DNA of 62,267 nt from Actinomycetota bacterium (GCA_023380915.1 JAMCSM010000228.1:1-62267), one strand, 5' to 3'. Shown: positions 1 to 9,751, counted from the first letter of the stretch. Notes: generated by a model not told the origin, from the sequence alone. Numbers and translations: made by a program.

Positions 1-12
1 CTCTTCCGATCT
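1..12. other. Residual sequencing adapter at contig edge
   Basis: The first 12 bases, CTCTTCCGATCT, are identical to the 3' end of the common Illumina TruSeq adapter. They are most likely untrimmed adapter rather than genome. The cas3 reading frame happens to stay open through them, so any cas3 residues translated from these bases should be ignored. Confidence 0.85.
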
Positions 13-1164
<1,152 letters not shown>

Positions 1165-1165
<1 letters not shown>

Positions 1166-2919
1166 TGATTATTCAAGCACTGAATGTATATTATGAACGA
1201 TTAAAGCAAAAAACAAATTCTATTATTCCTGATTTTGGCTTTTCCAACGAAAAAATTCATTTTGCTTTGGTTTTAGACCAATTAGGGGAGCTCGTTGATG
1301 TTAAGGATTTAAGAGAAAAGGAAGGTAAAAAAAATGTTCCAAAACAATTGGAAGTTCCTTCTGCCAGCAAAAAGACATCGGGAATAGATCCTAATTTTAT
1401 GTGGGGCAATACAGGGTATGTTTTAGGAGCTGACAATAAAGAACATAAAGACAAGGACAGACCTTATAAAATGTTTAAAGAATTTAAGAATTTTCAACAT
1501 TCTTTGGGGAATGAAATAGATGACATTGGAATGAATTCTGTTTTAAAATTTCTTGATTTCTGGCAACCGGAAGAAGTAAACCAATTAAAGTATTGGGAAG
1601 AAATGTCCGGGGCAAATGTGGTTTTTCAATTAGACGGTGAACGTAAATACATACATGAGCATTCATCCATTAAAGAAAGATGGGCAAAATATTACCAGGG
1701 AAATCAATCATATTATAAAGCTTTTTGTCTTGTAAGTGGACAAAAAAGCCCAATTGCCAGATTACATGCTAGTATTAAAGGTGTAAAAAACGCTCAATCA
1801 TCAGGTGCATCAATAGTATCTTTTAATCAAGATTCTTTTTGTTCATATAATAAAGAACAAAGTTTTAATTCTCCTGTTAGCGAAAAGGTAGTTTTTAATT
1901 ATACAACTGCGTTAAATCAGCTTTTACAATTTAAAAGCAGACAGAATGTTCAAATAGGAGATGCCACTACAGTATTTTGGGCTGAGGGCGAGACAACCGT
2001 AGAAGGTTTTCTAAAAGATATTCTGGACCCCCAGTATAACCAGATTGATTCGGGAGATATCCGCAGATTTTTGGAAGCTATGCGTGAAGGAAAAATGCCA
2101 AAAGAGATTGAAAATACAAAAAATATGAAATTTTATATCTTAGGCTTATCACCAAATGCATCACGTTTATCTGTGCGTTTTTGGTATGTTAATAGTGTTG
2201 GGGAAATTTTTAAAAAAATTGGACAGCATTTTAAAGATCTATCTATTGCTAAAAATTATGATGATGAACCTGAATTTCCCGGCATGTGGCATTTACTTCA
2301 TGAGCTGGCACCGCAAAGAGAGATAGACAAACTTTCTCCTCTGCTTGCCGGCTTATTTATGAAAGCAATTCTGACAGGTGAAAGATATCCGTCAAACCTA
2401 TTATCGGTAATTATAAATCGTATTCGTGCCGAACAGTCTTTGAAAAATAAAACAACAGGAAAACCTATTGAAAATGTTACTTATTTGCGAGCTTCAATGA
2501 TAAAAGCATATATAGTCAGAAATAGTAGAATTAGAAATTCAAACGAAAAGGAGGTAGTTAATATGGCACTAGATAAAGAAGAAAAAAATATCGGGTATCG
2601 GCTTGGAAGGCTTTTTGCCATACTCGAGAAGGCTCAAAAGGATGCTGTCCCTGGCGCAAATACTACAATAAAAGACCGGTACTATGGTTCCGCTTCTGCC
2701 ACTCCGGCAATTGTGTTTCCTCAACTATTGAGCTTGGCCCAACATCATATTCAAAAATCAGATTATGGGGCAAACACAGACAAACAAATAGAAGGTGTTT
2801 TACAGGATATTCAGGAATTTCCCTCGCATTTAAGTTTGGAAGATCAGGGAATGTTTGCTTTAGGTTATTACCATCAGAAACAAGATTTTTATAAGAAATC
2901 AGAAAAAAAGGAGGAATAA
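1165..2919 (+). CDS. cas8c: Cas8c (Csd1), large subunit of type I-C Cascade
   Basis: Csd1/Cas8c protein of 584 residues, the usual length for the family. It recognises the PAM and starts DNA unwinding in the type I-C interference complex. Family-like segments include FMWGNTGYVLGAD near residue 75 and the FYILGLSPNASRLSVRFWY stretch near residue 325. The ATG overlaps the cas5c stop and is preceded by a GGGGGTGAG ribosome site. The last 118 codons also form the separately initiated Cas11c. Two bases separate its stop from the cas7c start. Confidence 0.95.
2563..2919 (+). CDS. cas11c: Cas11c small subunit from an internal start in cas8c
   Basis: An in-frame ATG at 2563 inside cas8c is preceded by a near-perfect Shine-Dalgarno, AAGGAGGT, eight bases upstream. 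Translation from it gives 118 residues beginning MALDKEEKNIGYRLGRLFAI, a mostly helical segment of the size expected for a Cascade small subunit. In type I-C systems Cas11c is known to be made from an internal start within cas8c, so the site is probably functional. A start this well equipped inside another gene is unlikely by chance. Expression is not shown by sequence alone. Confidence 0.85.
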   Translation: MALDKEEKNIGYRLGRLFAILEKAQKDAVPGANTTIKDRYYGSASATPAIVFPQLLSLAQHHIQKSDYGANTDKQIEGVLQDIQEFPSHLSLEDQGMFALGYYHQKQDFYKKSEKKEE

Positions 2920-2921
2920 AT

Positions 2922-3782
2922 ATGGATAATGTAATTGAAAACCGATATGAGTTTGTATACCTGTTTGACGTTGAAAACGGAAATCCCAATGGTGATCCTG
3001 ATTCAGGTAACATGCCTCGTATTGATCCCGAAACTTGTTTTGGAATTATTACAGATGTTTGCTTAAAAAGAAAGATACGAAATTATATTGATATCGTAAA
3101 GAAAAATGAACCTCCATATAAAATTTATGTTAGAGAAAAAGCTGTACTTACTACAGAAAGAAAAGGCGCCTATCAATCTCTTTCTGAAAAAGAAAAGGAA
3201 GATAAACTTAAATCAGCAGATCTTGGACGTATGTTTATGTGTAAAAATTATTTTGATGTACGGGCATTTGGTGCAGTTATGTCAACTACAGAAAATAATT
3301 GCGGCCAGGTTCGTGGTCCGGTACAACTGAATTTTGCCAGAAGTATCGAAAGCATAGTTCCTTTAGAAGTTACTATCACTAGAATGGCGGTTGAAACAGA
3401 AAAAGAGAGAGAAAAAGAAAGAATGATGGGCCGTAAACACATAGTTCCTTATGGTTTATACAGGGCCGAAGGATATATATCTGCTTTTTTAGCAGAACAG
3501 ACAGGATTTAGCAAAGATGATCTGGAATTACTATGGGAGGCGCTTATTAACATGTTTGATCATGACCATTCTGCTGCTCGCGGAAAGATGAATGCTCGCA
3601 AACTATTTGTATTTAAACATAATTCATCATTGGGAAATGCACCAGCACAAGAGTTATTTGAATTGATTGCTGTAAATCGCTCAGGAGATGCAACAAAACC
3701 TGCCCGGGCATTTTATGATTATCTTGTATCCGTAAATAAATCAGCAATTCCAAATGGAGTCATATTAGAAGAAAAATTATAA
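2922..3782 (+). CDS. cas7c: Cas7c (Csd2), backbone subunit of type I-C Cascade
   Basis: Csd2/Cas7 family, 286 residues. Several copies polymerise along the crRNA to form the Cascade backbone. Diagnostic segments are NGNPNGDPDSGNMPRIDPET near residue 18, TDVCLKRKIRNY near residue 45, and FDVRAFGAVMST followed by QVRGPVQ around residues 110-130. The ATG follows an AAGGAGGAATAAAT ribosome site within the end of cas8c. Two bases separate it from cas4. No sign of damage. Confidence 0.96.
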   Translation: MDNVIENRYEFVYLFDVENGNPNGDPDSGNMPRIDPETCFGIITDVCLKRKIRNYIDIVKKNEPPYKIYVREKAVLTTERKGAYQSLSEKEKEDKLKSADLGRMFMCKNYFDVRAFGAVMSTTENNCGQVRGPVQLNFARSIESIVPLEVTITRMAVETEKEREKERMMGRKHIVPYGLYRAEGYISAFLAEQTGFSKDDLELLWEALINMFDHDHSAARGKMNARKLFVFKHNSSLGNAPAQELFELIAVNRSGDATKPARAFYDYLVSVNKSAIPNGVILEEKL

Positions 3783-3783
3783 T

Positions 3784-4416
3784 ATGTATTCTGAAGAGGA
3801 ATTTTTGCAATTATCAGCCTTGCAGCACTTTGTATTTTGTAAGCGGCAATGTGCTCTGATACATATTGAGCAAATGTGGTGCGAAAATGTTTTGACTGCC
3901 GAAGGTAGAATTATGCATGAAAACGTTCATGAAGAACGTGCTGAAAACCTAGCTGGCATTAGAATCGTACGCGGGATGTCTTTGCACTCTTTTGAGCTTG
4001 GATTAAGCGGGAAAGCCGACATGGTGGAGTTCCATAAAGTAAAAGATTGCGGCAAATGGAAACCTTTCCCGGTTGAGTACAAACGGGGTAAACCAAAAGC
4101 AGATGATAGCGATAAAATACAATTGTGCGCGCAGGCACTTTGTCTTGAGGAAATGATGAAAGTTAAAATAGATGACGGGGCATTATTTTATGGGAAAACA
4201 CGACACAGGCTTAATGTTGTGTTTGATGATTTGCTCCGCCAGAAAACTAAAGAGACAGCAATGAAACTGCATATTTTTATTGAGGATGGTAAAACCCCAC
4301 TGCCGGTCTATAGCCCTAAATGTAAATCCTGTTCGTTTGTTGATGAATGTTTACCGAAAGCAATCAGCAAGAAGGTTTCAATTCAAGAATATTTGTTAAA
4401 AGAAATAGAAAAGTAA
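3784..4416 (+). CDS. cas4: Cas4 exonuclease, spacer acquisition
   Basis: Cas4, 210 residues, a RecB-like Fe-S nuclease that trims prespacers and selects PAM and orientation together with Cas1-Cas2. Visible are the N-terminal cysteines in FCKRQCAL, the nuclease core GKADMVEFHK and PVEYKRGKPKADDSDKIQLC (Asp, Glu-x-Lys and Gln motifs), and the C-terminal cluster CKSCSFVDEC. The stop overlaps the Cas1 ATG (TAATG at 4414-4418), so the two adaptation genes are translationally coupled. Confidence 0.95.
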   Translation: MYSEEEFLQLSALQHFVFCKRQCALIHIEQMWCENVLTAEGRIMHENVHEERAENLAGIRIVRGMSLHSFELGLSGKADMVEFHKVKDCGKWKPFPVEYKRGKPKADDSDKIQLCAQALCLEEMMKVKIDDGALFYGKTRHRLNVVFDDLLRQKTKETAMKLHIFIEDGKTPLPVYSPKCKSCSFVDECLPKAISKKVSIQEYLLKEIEK

Positions 4417-5447
4417 TGAAAAAATATTTAAATACTTTATTTATTACTACGCAAGGAGCATATCTTTCAAAAGAAGGCGAAACTGTAGTCGTATCTGTTA
4501 ATAAAGAAACAAGACTGCAGGTACCGATACATACGATCTGGGGTATTGTTTGTTTTGGGCAAGTTTCAATGAGTCCATACCTTATGGGTTTTTGTGCGGA
4601 AAATAAAGTAGCTGTAAGTTTTTTAACCGAGTACGGGTATTTTCTTGCAAGTATTCAGGGTAAAATATCCGGTAATGTTTTGCTTAGACGTGAACAATAC
4701 CGATGGGCAGATGATATGACGTACTCTGCACGAATAACCAGGTTTATTCTTATGGGGAAAATAGCCAATTGTCGGACAGTTCTGCAGCGGGCACTAAGAG
4801 ATCATGCAGATAAATTGGATAGCAATGAAGTAACAGAAACTTCAAAGCAGCTTAATTTATATCTTAATCAGATTCAAAATACTGGCAATTTGGATGAACT
4901 CAGAGGTATTGAAGGAGCAGCCGCCAATAATTATTTTGGAGTTTTTAACCATTTGATAGTTACTCAAAAGAATGACTTTAAATTTGACAAAAGAAACAGG
5001 CGTCCTCCTATGGATGAGGTAAACTGTCTGTTATCTTTTTTATACACTCTTTTAATGCACGATATCCGCTCTGCGTTGGAAAGTGTTGGCCTGGATTCTT
5101 GTGTCGGCTTTTTGCACCGGGATAGGCTAGGCCGTCCAGGATTGGCTCTAGATATAATGGAAGAATTCAGGCCATTTTTAGCAGACAGACTTACCCTTTC
5201 ACTTATTAACCGGGAGCAGATCCATAAGAAAAGTTTTAAGAAGATGGAATCAGGTGCAGTTTTTATGGATGATGATATTCGTAAAGAAGTTTTGCTGGCT
5301 TACCAGAAAAGAAAACAGGAAGAAATAACGCACCCCTATTTAAAAGAGAAGGTGCAAATAGGTTTACTATTCCATATTCAGGCGATGCTTTTAGCGCGCT
5401 ATCTGCGTGGAGATATTGACGGGTATCCTGTTTTTATCTGGAAATAA
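4416..5447 (+). CDS. cas1: Cas1 integrase, type I-C
   Basis: Cas1 of 343 residues, the metal-dependent integrase of the adaptation complex. The catalytic Glu lies in ELRGIEGAAANNYF, the His in GFLHRDRLGRPGLALD and the Asp in the same block before IMEEFRPFLADR. The frame is open back to 4347, but the ATG at 4416, overlapping the cas4 stop, gives the normal N-terminus MKKYLNTLFITTQGAYL. Fourteen bases separate it from cas2. Confidence 0.96.
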   Translation: MKKYLNTLFITTQGAYLSKEGETVVVSVNKETRLQVPIHTIWGIVCFGQVSMSPYLMGFCAENKVAVSFLTEYGYFLASIQGKISGNVLLRREQYRWADDMTYSARITRFILMGKIANCRTVLQRALRDHADKLDSNEVTETSKQLNLYLNQIQNTGNLDELRGIEGAAANNYFGVFNHLIVTQKNDFKFDKRNRRPPMDEVNCLLSFLYTLLMHDIRSALESVGLDSCVGFLHRDRLGRPGLALDIMEEFRPFLADRLTLSLINREQIHKKSFKKMESGAVFMDDDIRKEVLLAYQKRKQEEITHPYLKEKVQIGLLFHIQAMLLARYLRGDIDGYPVFIWK

Positions 5448-5461
5448 GAATAGAGGAGAAT

Positions 5462-5752
5462 ATGCTTGTTTTAGTTAGTTATGATGTAAATATAAAAAGT
5501 ACTGGGGGACAGCGCCGCTTACGCCATGTTGCTAAGGTTTGTAAGAACTATGGCCAACGTGTGCAGTTTTCTATTTTTGAGTGTATTGTTGATCCCACTC
5601 AATGGACTGAAATACGTAAAGAGTTAATTGATGAAATTGATCCTGATAAAGATAGCCTGCGATTTTATTTTCTCGGCTCAAATTGGAAACACCGTGTAGA
5701 ACATATAGGTGTTAAAGAAACGGTAGATTTGGAAGGTCCCTTGATTATTTAA
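5462..5752 (+). CDS. cas2: Cas2, spacer acquisition
   Basis: Cas2, 96 residues with a ferredoxin-like fold, the structural partner of Cas1 in the integration complex. The N-terminal MLVLVSYDVN strand carries the conserved Asp. The RRLRHVAKVCKNYGQRVQFS segment and the GPLII C-terminus are typical of type I-C Cas2. The start follows an AGAGGAGAAT ribosome site. It is the last gene of the operon; the leader and array follow in the same orientation. Confidence 0.95.
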   Translation: MLVLVSYDVNIKSTGGQRRLRHVAKVCKNYGQRVQFSIFECIVDPTQWTEIRKELIDEIDPDKDSLRFYFLGSNWKHRVEHIGVKETVDLEGPLII

Positions 5753-5971
5753 TCTATTATATATTTGTCTAAAAACACAATAGCGAACCCAAAGCAATGT
5801 GTAATATAACATAGATATTCGCATTTTATAGAATTAAAGGGGAAAATACAGGTTTATGGACAACGTAAATGTTATAATACTTAAAAAGAAATCTAAAAAA
5901 TTATGGTTCGCAAAAACAGGTAGAATATTGTCTTATAATAAAGGTAATTAATAAGGTATTAATAAGGTGCC
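5753..5971 (+). promoter_or_regulatory. CRISPR leader region
   Basis: 219 AT-rich bases between cas2 and the first repeat, with no credible gene. By position this is the leader that should hold the array promoter and the integration signal. A short direct repeat (AATAAGGT, near 5950-5968) abuts the first repeat. No promoter can be named with certainty. Confidence 0.6.
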
Positions 5972-6333
5972 GTCGCACCCCGTGCGGGTGCGTGGATTGA
6001 AACATATCAGATATGCATTGTCTTGATACTTTTGCCAGTCGCACCCCGTGCGGGTGCGTGGATTGAAACCTCAACCTTGGTGGAGAACTTATTAGTGTCG
6101 AAAGTCGCACCCCGTGCGGGTGCGTGGATTGAAACTATTTACTCCATATTCACAGTTACCATGATAATAGTCGCACCCCGTGCGGGTGCGTGGATTGAAA
6201 CATTAACTGGCTTTCTTAAGTGCGCCAAATGTGGAGTCGCACCCCGTGCGGGTGCGTGGATTGAAACAGTTGAAGAAGGACTTCCGATTACCAAAATGCA
6301 GGTCGCACCCCGTGCGGGTGCGTGGATTGAAAC
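5972..6333 (+). CRISPR. CRISPR array, type I-C, six repeats and five 34-nt spacers
   Basis: Six identical 32-base repeats start at 5972, 6038, 6104, 6170, 6236 and 6302. Each begins GTCGCACCCC and ends GGATTGAAAC, the type I-C consensus, with a GCACCC/GGGTGC stem. The five spacers between them are all exactly 34 bases (6004-6037, 6070-6103, 6136-6169, 6202-6235, 6268-6301). After the sixth repeat the sequence runs straight into a phage-like coding region instead of a spacer plus repeat. There is no degenerate terminal repeat, so the array is probably longer in the genome. Confidence 0.97.
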
Positions 6334-6972
6334 TGATTATCGAGCTGACTCCTGTAATTTGCTAAGGTTCTCTGGATTGCTCCAATATCTCTCTGTTTTT
6401 GAGTCTCTATTGCCTCAAGTCCTGTGGCTTCTCTCTCCTGCTCTTGCCAGAAGTTCCTGACATCCTCCGCCACGGCCAGTTCCCATAGCCGCCAGCCCCT
6501 GCTTCCCTGCTACCATGTTTTCATAGATTGATTTCTGAAGGCTTCTTATTGCTACAAGGTAAGCCTCGTTTATGGCTCTCTGACTTTCATCGGCTGAATA
6601 TCCTGCTTCCTGGAGCAGTCGGTCGATTTCAGCAAGTTGAGGATTAATTTCGTTGTCTGCCATCTGGCCTGCAGTTTCCCAAATCCCCGCCAGGTCAACT
6701 TCCAGCCCTGCTCTTACAGTTCCTGCTTCACCTCCAGAAACTCCTCCAGAAACACCTCCAGTTACTGGAGGAGTGCAAGTTGGTGCTGGGGGAATATAAA
6801 CTGGTGCTGGAGGAGTGTAATTTGGTGGTGTTCCACCTGTTGTTGATTTTCCACTCCATAAAGCTTGCACTGGTTTTTGGGGTGCGGGTGCTTGGTAATA
6901 TGAACCTGGAATATAAGTTTTTGGTTGGACTCCCAATGCTGCCAGATAAGATTGCCCATATGATAGTGCCAT
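6334..6972 (-). pseudogene. Phage-like structural protein gene, frameshifted and cut off at the CRISPR repeat
   Basis: The reading frame starts with ATG at 6972 after an AAAGGAG site and encodes MALSYGQSYLAALG, then a Pro/Gly-rich linker (PPNYTPPAPVYIPPAP), then a helical region. Near 6455 the coding signal moves to another minus frame: EDVRNFWQEQEREATGLEAI and onward to the last repeat at 6333, where it stops being coding. Both parts read like one virion or tail-associated protein, but I do not recognise a family. The 6411-6510 segment is 62 percent G+C by hand count, far above its surroundings. It is either a decayed mobile-element gene or an assembly join. Confidence 0.55.
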
Positions 6973-6989
6973 TTTAATCTCCTTTCCAA

Positions 6990-7014
6990 ATAAAAAACCA
7001 CCCAAAGAGTGGTT
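6990..7014 (-). terminator. Intrinsic terminator
   Basis: On the minus strand, AACCAC and GTGGTT form a stem around a 7-base loop and are followed by a run of six T. It lies between the retropepsin-like gene and the phage-like gene and would end transcription of the former. Confidence 0.65.
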
Positions 7015-7046
7015 AAATTTTATATTAAATTTTCTCTGTCTATAAA

Positions 7047-7448
7047 TTAACTATGTTCTATTTCGTAAAACCCTTCTTTTTGATGAAAATCAACATTAAA
7101 ATAATCAAAAAATCCTTCCCTGCCTATCAAACCAAAAGGAAACTTGAAACTTTCACTAAAAGCTACTCTTAATTTTAGTTTATATTTATCTATTAAAAAA
7201 TCAATTTCATGGATATATGAAGGTAGATTTATATCATCTATTCCTTTCATTACGAATGGTTCACCCTTTTTTATTTCTAAACCTAATAATTCACCATAAG
7301 AGGAACGCATAACTGAAATTACCGCACCTGTGTCTATTAAGCAATTAAGATAAAATTCTTTAAATCCCACCCTTAAAAGAGGAGTTTTAGAAATTATTAA
7401 TTTACCCATTGGAGTTGATGACGGTATTAAAGAATAGGGTATCTTCAT
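7047..7448 (-). CDS. Retropepsin-like aspartic protease domain protein
   Basis: A 133-residue soluble protein with the single-domain retropepsin pattern: a hydrophobic strand then CLIDTGAVISVM, with the catalytic Asp-Thr-Gly at residues 39-41, and a later FGLIGREGFFDYFNVDF segment matching the second conserved hydrophobic-Gly motif of the family. Such proteins work as homodimers, each giving one Asp. The substrate is unknown. It lies 3 bases downstream of a DUF5678-like gene, so the pair is probably one operon. An intrinsic terminator follows it. Confidence 0.75.
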   Translation of the reverse strand: MKIPYSLIPSSTPMGKLIISKTPLLRVGFKEFYLNCLIDTGAVISVMRSSYGELLGLEIKKGEPFVMKGIDDINLPSYIHEIDFLIDKYKLKLRVAFSESFKFPFGLIGREGFFDYFNVDFHQKEGFYEIEHS

Positions 7449-7451
7449 AAT

Positions 7452-7664
7452 TTAATAACCTAAAATATATGCCGAATAATCTTGAACAGCCTGCATTAAA
7501 ACAGGCTTTTCATTACTGATTTTTTTAGCATTATCAAAGGCTTCTTTTATAGTTTTGCCACTTGCAATAACTTTGTCTTGTGCAGTATTTAAAGCAATCC
7601 ATAAATTTTCTTTAGCATATGGTCTAATTAAATTCGTTAGATCAATAGGTTTTACTTTTTTCAT
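7452..7664 (-). CDS. Small DUF5678-like protein
   Basis: A 70-residue protein. The central segment LWIALNTAQDKVIASGKTIK, followed by EAFDNAKK, resembles DUF5678, small proteins of unknown function. It is cytosolic with no membrane segment. It is encoded immediately upstream of the retropepsin-like gene in the same operon, which suggests a functional pair, possibly a regulatory partner or substrate. That role is inference from position only. Confidence 0.65.
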   Translation of the reverse strand: MKKVKPIDLTNLIRPYAKENLWIALNTAQDKVIASGKTIKEAFDNAKKISNEKPVLMQAVQDYSAYILGY

Positions 7665-7717
7665 TTTAAATCCTTTATTTTTTTAAAATTGAACACCTAT
7701 TATAACACCATTCTTTT

Positions 7718-8425
7718 TCATTTTAAATTATCTATTGCTTCTAAAACATTGTTAATATTTGTTACTGAACCTGTCATAATTCCTATTACTTCTCCATTGA
7801 TATTAATTACTGGAGAACCACTTTCACCCGGGATAGATGATGATGTGCCATCTTTTATAATATTTAATTTGCCATAACCTAAAACAAACATTGGCAATTC
7901 ATATTCGCCAGTATTCAACCCACTATCAATTTTATCCGTATAGAATATTGCATAATCTTTACCATATTGAAAATCATTTTCGTAATCTAATAATTTTGGG
8001 TATATCCACTTATCAGAAAAGTTTGCTTTAAATTTAAAGCTTGTCATCTTTCCAACTTCAGAATTTTCTACACAATGCCCCGCTGTTATAAGATAATATT
8101 TACCTTTATGCTCCATGCTGAAAGCTGTAAACCCATCTAAAATCCATTTACTGTTGGAAGCATATCCATAATATACATTTTTGAGCAGCTCATTCAAATT
8201 GGCTATAAGCTTCTGATATTTTTCAATTTCTTCCTGGCTCTGATTTAACTGTTCCTCAAGTTCTTCTATTCTGGAAGTATCTTCAACTATTGATGTTACC
8301 GTAACAGTCACAATAGTCTGGGTAGTATCAGTGTCGATATCAGCAATTATCTTTGTAGAACAGCCAATTAAAAGACCAATTAAAAATATACTTAAAATTA
8401 GTAGAATTGTTAATATCTTTTTCAT
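7718..8425 (-). CDS. Trypsin-like serine protease lipoprotein (copy 1)
   Basis: A 235-residue exported protein. An N-terminal hydrophobic signal ends in a lipobox, LLIGC, with the lipidated Cys at 22. Then come a Thr-rich linker, a coiled coil (RIEELEEQLNQSQEEIEKYQ) and a trypsin-like domain with His in ITAGHC, Asp in KDYAIF and Ser in GESGSPV, a complete triad. It is strongly similar to the protein encoded at 37139-38050, sharing KFKANFSD-x-WIYP. It is likely anchored to the outer face of the membrane with the protease held on a coiled-coil stalk. The substrate is unknown. Confidence 0.8.
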   Translation of the reverse strand: MKKILTILLILSIFLIGLLIGCSTKIIADIDTDTTQTIVTVTVTSIVEDTSRIEELEEQLNQSQEEIEKYQKLIANLNELLKNVYYGYASNSKWILDGFTAFSMEHKGKYYLITAGHCVENSEVGKMTSFKFKANFSDKWIYPKLLDYENDFQYGKDYAIFYTDKIDSGLNTGEYELPMFVLGYGKLNIIKDGTSSSIPGESGSPVININGEVIGIMTGSVTNINNVLEAIDNLK

Positions 8426-8740
8426 AATATCAATATATCACTAATTTCAAATAATTGTGCCTCAAATTCCTGGTTACCAAAATTAGGTTATTGTTTAAAG
8501 CAGTGGTATCAATTATGCAGACAATTTATACTGGACAAAAACGTAAAAATATTGAATTTTGTCTTGTATGTCGTCCATATTAAAAATATTAAGTGGTTTT
8601 ATCATGCATAAAAGACTGATGTACTTTGGAAAAATAGAAAATAAAAATTCTGCTCCCAGGAATTCTGAATTTTGTTAAACTACAATAATGCAATTTTCAA
8701 TTCTATCGTAAATAACTGTTAAGATAAAATTTATTAATTA
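8426..8740. other. Intergenic region, no recognisable gene
   Basis: 315 AT-rich bases upstream of the trypsin-like lipoprotein gene and downstream of the aldolase gene. Only very short open frames (22-24 codons, no good ribosome sites) occur. Promoter elements for the lipoprotein gene should be here but none stands out. Confidence 0.5.
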
Positions 8741-9751
8741 TTATTTCATTATGGTTTCAAGAACTTGCCTGCTTATTAAATCTATAAGCGAGTTATAAAC
8801 CACAGTTTTAGCTTCAGGTTTGAACTTGGGATCTGTCAGACCGCAGGTTGAATCTTCACATGAAATGCACAGAGTTTTATCTGAAGCAGTAATATTTATA
8901 CTTCCAAATACTTCCATTCTATCCATGACAGTTTTTTTGACGGACTCCTGAACAATTTTAGATAGATCACCATAGCTAATACATTCGGGATTTTCATTTA
9001 AGAATAATCTTGCTGCCTTTACGGCGTTGGCAGACATTTCAGTGTAAAAATTAATTTTTGAAATCCCCAGACTTACGGCTTTTTTAAAATCTGCATCAGA
9101 TATGCCTGATCCGCCATGTAATACGAGAGGTATTGGGATGGCTTTATTTATTTTATCAATTCTTTCAAAATCCAGGTTTGGTTCACCCTTATAAGTTCCA
9201 TGAACATTTCCCACGGAGATTGCAAGCGCATCAACGCCGGTTTCTTCATAGAATCTTACTGCATCCTCAACTTTTGTAAAAGATTCAGAGCTTGCAGCAT
9301 GAGGGATAGGGGCAGCAGTTCCAACAACCTCTCCTCCGATGTTTCCTATTTCACCTTCTACACCAACACCTACACTATGAGCAATTTTAACTATCTCTTT
9401 GGTTCTGGCAATATTTACTTCAAGAGGCTCTGAACTGCCGTCAAACATAACAGAGGTAAATCCTGCCCTTATTGCTCTCATTATTGTGTCGAAGTTTTTG
9501 CCGTGATCAAGATTTATGCAGACAGGTATACTGACTTCTCTTGCTGCTCTTAAAACAGCAGGTGCAATATGTTCAAGATTTAAATAACGGAAATGAACTT
9601 CAGCAAGCTGCATGATTACAGGTGAATTAGACTGGATTGCAGCTTCAATAATAGGGTCAATAAAATTCATGCTTGTAATATTGAAAGCACCTACAGCATA
9701 TTTATTTTTGCTGGCATGGTTTAAAAGCTTCTTCAGGTTAATAAGTGCCAT
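8741..9751 (-). CDS. Class II fructose/tagatose-bisphosphate aldolase family protein
   Basis: A 336-residue TIM-barrel enzyme of the zinc-dependent class II aldolase family, which interconverts a ketose bisphosphate with dihydroxyacetone phosphate and an aldehyde. Motifs seen: YAVGAFN near the N-terminus, LDHGKNFDTI (zinc-ligand His, about residue 83), GVEGEIGNIGGEVVG, ISVGNVHGTYKGEPNLDF and LVLHGGSG (phosphate and zinc binding). Whether the substrate is fructose or tagatose bisphosphate cannot be decided. The C-terminus carries an unusual cysteine-containing stretch, CISCEDSTCGL, beyond the barrel. It is monocistronic by spacing. Confidence 0.88.
   Translation of the reverse strand: MALINLKKLLNHASKNKYAVGAFNITSMNFIDPIIEAAIQSNSPVIMQLAEVHFRYLNLEHIAPAVLRAAREVSIPVCINLDHGKNFDTIMRAIRAGFTSVMFDGSSEPLEVNIARTKEIVKIAHSVGVGVEGEIGNIGGEVVGTAAPIPHAASSESFTKVEDAVRFYEETGVDALAISVGNVHGTYKGEPNLDFERIDKINKAIPIPLVLHGGSGISDADFKKAVSLGISKINFYTEMSANAVKAARLFLNENPECISYGDLSKIVQESVKKTVMDRMEVFGSINITASDKTLCISCEDSTCGLTDPKFKPEAKTVVYNSLIDLISRQVLETIMK

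Noticed and set aside
5901..6473. Open frames running through the CRISPR repeats on both strands, with repeated APRAGAWIET-like or QSTHPHGVR-like peptides
   Set aside because: They are artefacts of a 66-base repeat-spacer period, a multiple of three; the region is a CRISPR array.
6334..8425. A whole prophage
   Set aside because: Only one phage-like gene is visible; no integrase, terminase, portal or attachment site.
8520..8680. Very short frames of 22-24 codons in the intergenic region
   Set aside because: No ribosome site and no recognisable similarity.
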